From: Mytilus edulis
Taxonomy: Eukaryota; Mollusca; Bivalvia; Mytilida; Mytilidae
DNA length: 64,000 nt
NCBI RefSeq assembly: GCF_963676685.1
Contig: NC_092348.1
Location: 28,991,386-29,055,385 of the forward strand
Direction of reading: 5' to 3'
Part shown: in pieces, positions 61,001-64,000 of the stretch
Layout: the number at the start of each line of letters is the position of its first letter
Position numbering within the stretch: position 1 is the first letter of the stretch
The notes under the pieces: model-generated
What the model saw: the letters and a program-made list of their open reading frames with translations, nothing else
What the model was told of the DNA's origin: nothing
Database searches by the model: none
Translations under genes and position numbers: made by a program

Positions 61001-63911
61001 AGATTTGCTGTCTAATCATTTTCAAACAAACCACAATTTTCTTAATGTATTGATTCAAGTATGTGTTTCATTTTAAAAGTTATTCCCATGTAAAATGCAT
61101 AGTTGAAACAATATGAAAAGATCTTTAAAAGTCCTCTCTTTACTGCAATTAGAGATCAAATGTTATAAATACTGTAAAATAAGCATACAATTGATACATT
61201 GTAAAATAAAAGTTACATTGCTGAATTTTTTATAAGTTTAACTTTCTCATTCTATTTTTACAGAGAGGAATGAACGTTTGAAGGAGGAGCAGGATCGTAT
61301 ACGTTTGGAGGAAATGTCAGAAGATGAATATGATGCTCTCTCAGAAGAAGAAAAAGCTGCTGTGGATAGGAAGAGACTTGATATAAAGAAAGAAAGAATA
61401 AGAAAGTATGTTGTACATGTATTGAAATTGAATTGATACATATGTTTGTACATGAAAATAATGATAAGAGAAATACATTTAAAGAGGGGAATAGCATCAT
61501 TTTATATGAATAAAAAGATGTGTTGAAAATTTTCCTGATGGTATTGTACAACTATGTGTTTATTTGTTATTTGTGTAAATATCATATTAATTTGTATTTC
61601 ACACATGCTATATCTTATATATGTAATATATATTATTGTAATATCTTCTCTGTAACTATGTATTTGGTTTATGAGAATAAAGATCATTCATTCATTCATT
61701 CATATATTTTTAGATGCATGTTAAGATCAAACTATATACCAGATACCAAATTCTGTTGATTTATGATAGCGTTTTAATTGTATTCTATTTTATATTTTCA
61801 GAGAGATGGAAGAAAGAATGGAAAGAGAACGTATCGAAAGAGAAAGAGAAGAGGAAATCAAAAGAATTCAAGATGAGGAAAAGTAAGCTTTTAAAATTTA
61901 ATTTAACTACTTGTTTTATTGATAGGAGTTATTGTCATGCATCAAGTTATTAGAAATGTACATTATCAATGTTTTTTTGAAACCTGAGATTACTGTAAAT
62001 TATTTCCCTTAAAGAAATAAATCGTCTAAAAATTACTTGCTGATGGTAAATTCTATTCAGATTGTTACATGAGCTATGAAATTAGTGTAAATCTATTTAA
62101 ATTGAAAGATTCAAGAGGGGTGGTGGGGTGTAGGAGTCCTGATCCCGAAATCCTGAGGTCCCGAATTTAAATAAATTTAAATCCCAACATTCAGAAATTC
62201 GTAAAAAGAATTCCTGGATCCCAAAAGGGTTAATCTCGAAATCCCGAGCTTAAAAACACCCAATCCCGGAGTCCTATCCCCCCCTCATTCAGGCTGACCT
62301 TTAGGTATATTAAGTCTAGTCACCTGAATTAAACTGTATAACCTTAGGAATTTGATTTTCAACAGTTAACAACTTTTTAAATAGTTATCTACACACATGT
62401 TTTAAAAAATTGTAACAAATTTTGTTTTAACATATGAGTGATATTTACTGCAACAAAGAATCTGTATGAGTGGAGGTCAAATTAGCTGTCATAATATTAA
62501 TTTCAATCTTTTTCTTGTAGATCTAAGAAAAAAGGAAGAAAAGGTCCAGCAAAGGAAGAAGGTAAACAAGATGGAAAGAAAAGTGCAGCCCCCACAGGGC
62601 CAGCTGGAAAGAACAGTAGCATGGATCGTGTTACCAAGGGTAAAGGTGGTAAAGACGATGACCACCACGTCGGTAAACAGGCATCACAAATAGAAAGGCC
62701 AGAATCTCACCAAACAGAAAAGAGTGACTCTAATGTTGATGATGGAAAGTAAGTAAAAGTCAAAGTTATTGAGGAAAAATAGACAAATTACTGAGTGTTC
62801 AGTCTTTATATATTATGTCATCATCTTGACAGTGATGAGTTGTAAAGTGTAAGCAGTTTTTGCAACCTAGTCTCTATTTCAGTTTCTTTGCATTCAAAGC
62901 TCATTATTATTATTTAGCAAAGTAATTTTGTAAAGCAATAGATAAGAAAATGGGAGAGAGAAGATAAACCCTTCAAATCAACATAACCAATTTAGAAATA
63001 ACCAATGATATTTTAAAGAAACTCAGTGTCATTACAATATACATGTACATTTTTTGAAATATTACAGGAAAGGGAAAAAGAAGGATGGTAAGAAGGATGG
63101 AAAAGAAAAGGGAGACAAAGAGAAAGTTGATGTTTCAGCAGAAGAACAACCAAAAGAAGTACCAAAGGAATCGGACATTCTTCTGATGCAGAGGTTTGTA
63201 TAGCAAATGTTTACTAACATTTCAGTCATTGTAATTTTGAATAATGTCTTCATCTAAGAAATTTCAGCAATAGTAAAAACTTGTTAGATTGAAGATCTGT
63301 TGAGAAGTAGTTTAAATAAAATATCATCTAAAATAAAGGAATATATTCAAATATTCATTATAATAAATATGTTATTTTGTTTAATATTTTACTATTATTG
63401 TTTTTCTTCTAGATTCCGTACATTTGAGCATGGTCAAAAGGACATTAACGAGATGCTTGAATTCTGGGATAGAACAACCTTGTCACTAAGGAGACCTCCA
63501 ACTCCATCAGAAAAATCTGAGGAAGATCAACAACATCATCCACAGTCTGGCAAATCTAAGGGAAAGAAAGGTATGTCTTGTTGTTCTTTAATTCATAACA
63601 CAAAAGTAATTCTATTTTCTACTATGATATGCTTTCAAATATTGTATTTTCGGCCTGTCCCACTTCAAAGTTACCAAAGTTTTAAACTAACTTTAAATAT
63701 CACTTCGCCAGTATTTGGCATCTTAGTTGGTGCAACAAGACTTAATATTTTATTATAGTGAAGAAGATAATTTTGATTTTTCTTTTGTTTTAAGTTATCA
63801 AGTTAATTTTTCTTGTAAACTTTTTTAGGTGAAAAACATGATAAAGAAAAAGCAGAAAAAGAAAGACAAAAACAGTTACAGAAAGAAAATGAAGAAAAGG
63901 CAGCAAAAGAG
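32956..63911 (+). CDS. HYDIN: HYDIN, axonemal central-pair protein; first 44 coding exons, 3' end outside the window
   Basis: 44 exons join without a frame break into 2,655 codons. All borders are GT-AG and every phase matches. The order and spacing of segments follow vertebrate HYDIN closely from residue 1 (for example VYEVPLILRNND, ANQRTVTIHNRS, CHAIIG, GGPTYEIMLTGEASLV, LPEYVLDFGYV, GLEPRLEF, AIARHLGID, RLQLNDCHRGVVFDGLETLF). Vertebrate HYDIN is about 5,100 residues, so roughly half is present. Role: large scaffold of the C2b projection of the central pair, needed for ciliary bending. Loss causes primary ciliary dyskinesia and hydrocephalus in mammals. Exon coordinates are in the block entries that follow. 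Several introns carry mobile elements; none interrupts coding sequence. Confidence 0.97.
35029..37408 (+). CDS. HYDIN: HYDIN exons 4-8: first ASH/MSP-like beta domains, residues 99-359
   Basis: Exons 35029-35148, 35649-35783, 36012-36211, 36560-36684 and 37207-37408. Beta-sandwich landmarks: FQPYPSEVTFQNFEPYQVYE, PRLVKV, SPYFKV, PEEKKDYNHELVCITEREKF, VLDFTDNIHFPPGPVKY, TYLVRNIGN, PFSVTPEIGTLPVQESMQV and SLYGAAQNSSVRLD. These are the ASPM-SPD2-Hydin type of immunoglobulin-like modules. Confidence 0.95.
37620..37930. repeat. Dispersed repeat fragment in a HYDIN intron
   Basis: ATAAGAAGATGTGATAAGAG, then GGTCAATGAGACAACCCTCC and GCTCACACCAAACAGCAAGC, ending AAAACTATTCAAACAGGAAA. The second half matches 32340-32410. 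The first part is the inverse of the end of the repeat at 43507-43651 and resembles 58933-58962. Confidence 0.65.
38028..40453 (+). CDS. HYDIN: HYDIN exons 9-12: further ASH modules, residues 359-704
   Basis: Exons 38028-38154, 38627-39126 (500 nt, the largest), 39637-39704 and 40114-40453. Landmarks: EEVMKDPTLQDKVSILTRTF, LEPVEGD-type KIEPVEGDIWPNTSFDINV, CDVTGRE, DTLDLGNIFIGSKHTYEIIL, GPTFQFDVPRLKFGTISYG, LVPMKFTLRVPGDG and a NTIKKYEMNLVVDVE stretch. Confidence 0.95.
39390..39476. repeat. SINE-like 3' end with CAATCAATC tail
   Basis: CGATATAGCCTTTTTGTGCT, then GCGGTGTAAAGCAACCAAC, ending in a short CAATCAATCAATC tail. A conserved block ending in a tetranucleotide tail is typical of mollusc SINEs. 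The 5' part is not recognisable here. Confidence 0.55.
40719..43437 (+). CDS. HYDIN: HYDIN exons 13-17: ASH modules, residues 704-983
   Basis: Exons 40719-40902, 41799-41915, 42209-42465, 42936-43070 and 43293-43437. Landmarks: CVVPPITVLSPILDYGRCFL, EPHSLTEVPMIIQSQ, FAIFGSPDPPL, GEGPVVHISPQDIDWGIIPV, SFIPA-type SLIPAKFTAHM, VEPQEGEIGPEKRLEITVTA and TNKGRRHQQLVW. Confidence 0.95.
41251..41410. repeat. Long hairpin with perfect 58-bp arms (foldback element)
   Basis: 41251-41308 (AAATAATTCCTTCATGTCAT...) is the exact reverse complement of 41353-41410. A further 14 bp pair imperfectly, leaving a loop of about 16 nt (ACTCGCTAACGCTCAG). It lies in the HYDIN intron 40903-41798. Confidence 0.95.
42570..42827. 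mobile_element. Truncated piggyBac-like MITE, second copy
   Basis: The right end GGTACCACC at 42819-42827 is followed by TTAA (42828-42831). The preceding GAGCCAAATTAATTTAAGT is the reverse complement of the left part of the element at 473-745. The other end begins within AGGGGAGATAAC and lacks the terminal GGTGGTACC, so this copy is truncated. HYDIN intron 42466-42935. Confidence 0.7.
43507..43651. repeat. Dispersed repeat ending in a TCATTGGCAATCATACCACA block
   Basis: Sequence from TGTTTGGGCCTTTTATAATT through GGATAGTTGTCTCATTGGCA to CACATCTCCTTA. A related segment lies at 14938-15050. The terminal block appears inverted at 37711 and 58933. The Harbinger-like element starts exactly at its end. 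Confidence 0.6.
43652..44761. mobile_element. PIF/Harbinger-like non-autonomous element, 1.1 kb
   Basis: The left end GGCCAACTAAAATTAATTAG, continuing GTAGATTTTCATCC, is inverted at the right end (GGATGAAAATCTATC...AATTGGCC to 44761). That is about 33 bp with few mismatches. It is flanked by TTA on both sides, as expected for Harbinger (TWA) insertions. A minus-strand frame of 95 codons (44193-44480) is present, but I do not recognise it. A GC-rich patch (GGGGCGGGCGGGG) lies just inside each end. Confidence 0.7.
45068..47548 (+). CDS. HYDIN: HYDIN exons 18-22: ASH modules, residues 984-1273
   Basis: Exons 45068-45180, 45518-45668, 46071-46208, 46679-46807 and 47210-47548. Landmarks: NRFDLPPGTSMEMNIEGF, KERLLCHAIIGRQGGKELIM, NVSTLPLTTGLKLK, IQFDPAYKDDL, HVTYKEHPHI, DYIALRGEVYFPNIDFEKS, VDFGCILNDTEVTRYINITN and NNSPMEVHYKWSFLVGD. 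The end of exon 22 turns into an acidic linker. Confidence 0.95.
47962..48312 (+). CDS. HYDIN: HYDIN exon 23: acidic low-complexity linker, residues 1274-1390
   Basis: A single exon of 117 codons rich in E, D, Q and S, with an RGSPTGGSPRDDED stretch. It ends in EEIGIEEV, the conserved entry to the next folded module (vertebrate IGIEEVFDILPLFG). No fold is expected in most of it. Vertebrate HYDIN has a linker at the same place with little sequence similarity. Confidence 0.9.
48756..48952. repeat. Dispersed repeat, truncated copy
   Basis: AAATTGAGAATGGAAATGGG through CCCGGAGGCGTCCTTCAACT to AATTTCCAAATTGTAC is almost identical to 60131-60330, so the copies are young. HYDIN intron between exons 23 and 24. 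Confidence 0.85.
49035..51196 (+). CDS. HYDIN: HYDIN exons 24-27: ASH modules, residues 1391-1765
   Basis: Exons 49035-49382, 49714-50028, 50362-50549 and 50923-51196. Landmarks: VFDILPLFG-like VFDILPLYGYLQPGDTEQV, GGPTYEIMLTGEASLVDYKF, YLPGAPEDFKKSFVIQVAHF, GVFPRISLDLPR, a basic KPKKKKQKPR patch, LPEYVLDFGYVVLG, VELDKVKNLPG and FDPRGANLSLG. Confidence 0.95.
51563..53282 (+). CDS. HYDIN: HYDIN exons 28-31: ASH modules, residues 1766-1993
   Basis: Exons 51563-51754, 52067-52213, 52616-52855 and 53180-53282. Landmarks: ISEDTLDFSDVNCGECKV, KHVPMHLRRKMRNE, FEIMPPTGVLMPGQ, RGQGLEPRLEFEKSLVEFGP, KNPCSYPIEFYNLEFDSQYL, MKGYDEYNTILLPPRN and LPHELLDYY. Confidence 0.95.
53507..55242 (+). CDS. HYDIN: HYDIN exons 32-33: coiled coil and acidic linker, residues 1993-2066
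   Basis: Exons 53507-53593 (EQMKKLEESERARKEALEAA, heptad-like coiled coil) and 55111-55242 (GEGSEGDDKDDSDERTEAAL). Phase 1 on both sides. The 1.5-kb intron between them holds an insertion with a 25-bp target duplication (54376-55072) and a candidate 12-nt microexon (53944-53955). Confidence 0.92.
53944..53955 (+). other. HYDIN: Candidate 12-nt HYDIN microexon 1 (unproven)
   Basis: TGAAACATATAG sits between CGCTTTCAG and GTAAATGG. Insertion between exons 32 and 33 keeps frame (phase 1 in and out) and would add four residues (DD-VKHI-GE). A related block lies at 57645. Confidence 0.3.
54351..55097. mobile_element. Inserted element (54376-55072) flanked by a perfect 25-bp direct repeat
   Basis: The 25-bp sequence starting TGCTTATCCAGCC occurs at 54351-54375 and 55073-55097. 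The 697-bp insert starts TTTTTGTCGAGCTTTTGAC, related to 13531. It has a GTC/GCC-rich patch (54428-54466) and three internal units of about 190 bp (TTCACTCTGTGGTTAAAG at 54472 and 54667, diverged at about 54860). Near its end is a perfect 16-bp palindrome, GGGTTCCGCGGAACCC (55040-55055). HYDIN intron 53594-55110. Confidence 0.85.
55649..56506 (+). CDS. HYDIN: HYDIN exons 34-35: P-loop (adenylate-kinase-like) segment, residues 2066-2200
   Basis: Exons 55649-55807 and 56264-56506, phase 1. Sequence order: AIARHLGIDLSPEGKAARNR, then a beta strand GICVIVHG, then Walker A GAPMSGKT at about residues 2114-2121. This is followed by AISLAKKYEAAILTVDQIV, matching the same segment of vertebrate HYDIN (GTPLSGKS). 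The intron falls inside the glycine codon of the GKT. The Walker A consensus GxxxxGK[TS] is intact. Whether HYDIN binds nucleotide is not established by sequence alone. Confidence 0.93.
57645..57656 (+). other. HYDIN: Candidate 12-nt HYDIN microexon 2 (unproven)
   Basis: TAAAACGTAAAG sits between CACTTTCAG and GTAAATTG. Insertion between exons 35 and 36 keeps frame (phase 1 in and out) and would add residues IKRK before ASSIGV. The surrounding 170 bp is related to that around 53944. Confidence 0.3.
58363..60907 (+). CDS. HYDIN: HYDIN exons 36-38: linker and conserved kinase-like C-terminal half, residues 2200-2383
   Basis: Exons 58363-58523, 59049-59111 and 60583-60907. The first two are Ser/Thr/Lys-rich linkers. 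Exon 38 carries SPPPLAAPIARRLSVSASV, GLMSCVLPEDLLVEILSERL, NDCHRGVVFDGLETLFAQN, then KLKEQEKKSQEEK. The block CHRGVVFDGLETL is nearly invariant in HYDIN proteins and belongs to the adenylate-kinase-like region split by the linker. Confidence 0.94.
58836..58865. repeat. T10/G20 homopolymer run
   Basis: Ten T followed by twenty G in a HYDIN intron. Run length in assemblies is usually unreliable at such sites. Confidence 0.9.
60131..60495. repeat. Dispersed repeat, fuller copy
   Basis: Begins AAATTGAGAATGGAAATGGG and runs through CATAGAAAAAAACAACAGCA, GACTTGGGACAGGCGCAAAA and AGATCTCAACCCTCCCCC. No terminal repeats or ORF were seen. Copies or pieces occur at 3222, 32330, 37790 and 48756. Confidence 0.8.
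61264..63911 (+). CDS. HYDIN: HYDIN exons 39-44: K/E-rich charged helical region, residues 2383-2655 (open at right)
   Basis: Exons 61264-61405, 61802-61882, 62521-62748, 63068-63193, 63413-63570 and 63829-63911. Landmarks: EEMSEDEYDALSEEEKAAVD (conserved in vertebrates as MDEEEYDALTEEEK), long R/E/K runs predicted helical, a K/G-rich stretch, then FRTFEHGQKDINEMLEFWDR. Exon 44 ends in phase 0 with a GTTAGT donor, and the gene continues beyond 64000. Confidence 0.92.
62112..62290. repeat. Repeat with recurring CCCGAAATCC motif
   Basis: The phrases 'atcccgaaatcctgag', 'gtcccgaattt', 'ctcgaaatcccgagc' and 'aatcccggagtcc' recur between AGGGGTGGTGGGGTG and TATCCCCCCCTC. It lies in a HYDIN intron and is a non-coding low-complexity repeat. 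Confidence 0.6.
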
Positions 63912-63924
63912 GTTAGTAATTATC

Positions 63925-64000
63925 ATTGGCGGATCCAGGGGGGGGTGGGGTTCTGGGGGTTGGAACCCCTCCTTTTTTTTGGCCGCTCAATGCATTTGAA
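63925..64000. repeat. Start of a dispersed repeat (ATTGGCGGATCCAGG...), cut by the window edge
   Basis: ATTGGCGGATCCAGGGGG, a G-rich run, GGAACCCCTCC, poly-T, then CAATGCATTTGAA. The arms GGGGTT and GGAACCCC partly pair. It lies in the intron after HYDIN exon 44. Confidence 0.6.

Overview
The window is AT-rich, intron-rich nuclear DNA of an animal with motile cilia. The dispersed-repeat content (many short non-autonomous elements with internal tandem repeats and GAC/GTC triplet runs) looks like a bivalve mollusc, most likely a mytilid mussel. That taxonomic call is an inference from repeat style, not from a search. No bacterial features, tRNA, rRNA or CRISPR were seen.

Three protein-coding genes can be reconstructed by joining open stretches at GT-AG splice sites with matching phase. 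(1) On +, 897-3647, the last four exons of a pocket-protein gene of the RBL1/RBL2 (p107/p130) family. (2) On -, 31411 to 22958, a complete PRELI-domain gene, PRELID3B (SLMO2)-like, 201 residues per isoform. It carries two homologous 87-nt versions of one exon. (3) On +, 32956-63911 and running off the right edge, the first 44 coding exons (2,655 codons) of HYDIN, the central-pair protein of motile cilia. These exons cover serial ASH/MSP-like beta domains, acidic linkers, a P-loop (adenylate-kinase-like) segment and a K/E-rich charged region. PRELID3B and HYDIN are head-to-head across about 1.5 kb.

Between and inside the genes lie repeats. They include a 2.5-kb minisatellite of 49-bp units (7150-9621), a nested same-family insertion (9671-12803), two copies of a TIR element ending in TTTATACGACCGCA (16259-18307 and 19611-21305), and an element starting TTTTTGTCGAGC (13531-14428 and 54376-55072). 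There are also a Mutator-like inverted-repeat element with a 9-bp target duplication (30066-31042), a Harbinger-like one with TTA (43652-44761), a piggyBac-like MITE with TTAA (473-745, plus a truncated copy at 42570-42827), a 58-bp-arm hairpin (41251-41410) and a LINE remnant (29288-29712).

The genes do not form a pathway with each other: cell-cycle repression (RBL), mitochondrial phospholipid transfer (PRELID3B) and ciliary motility (HYDIN). The most useful new leads are the paired PRELID3B exons, a pair of in-frame 12-nt candidate microexons in duplicated HYDIN intron blocks, and the shared architecture of the tandem-repeat-bearing elements.
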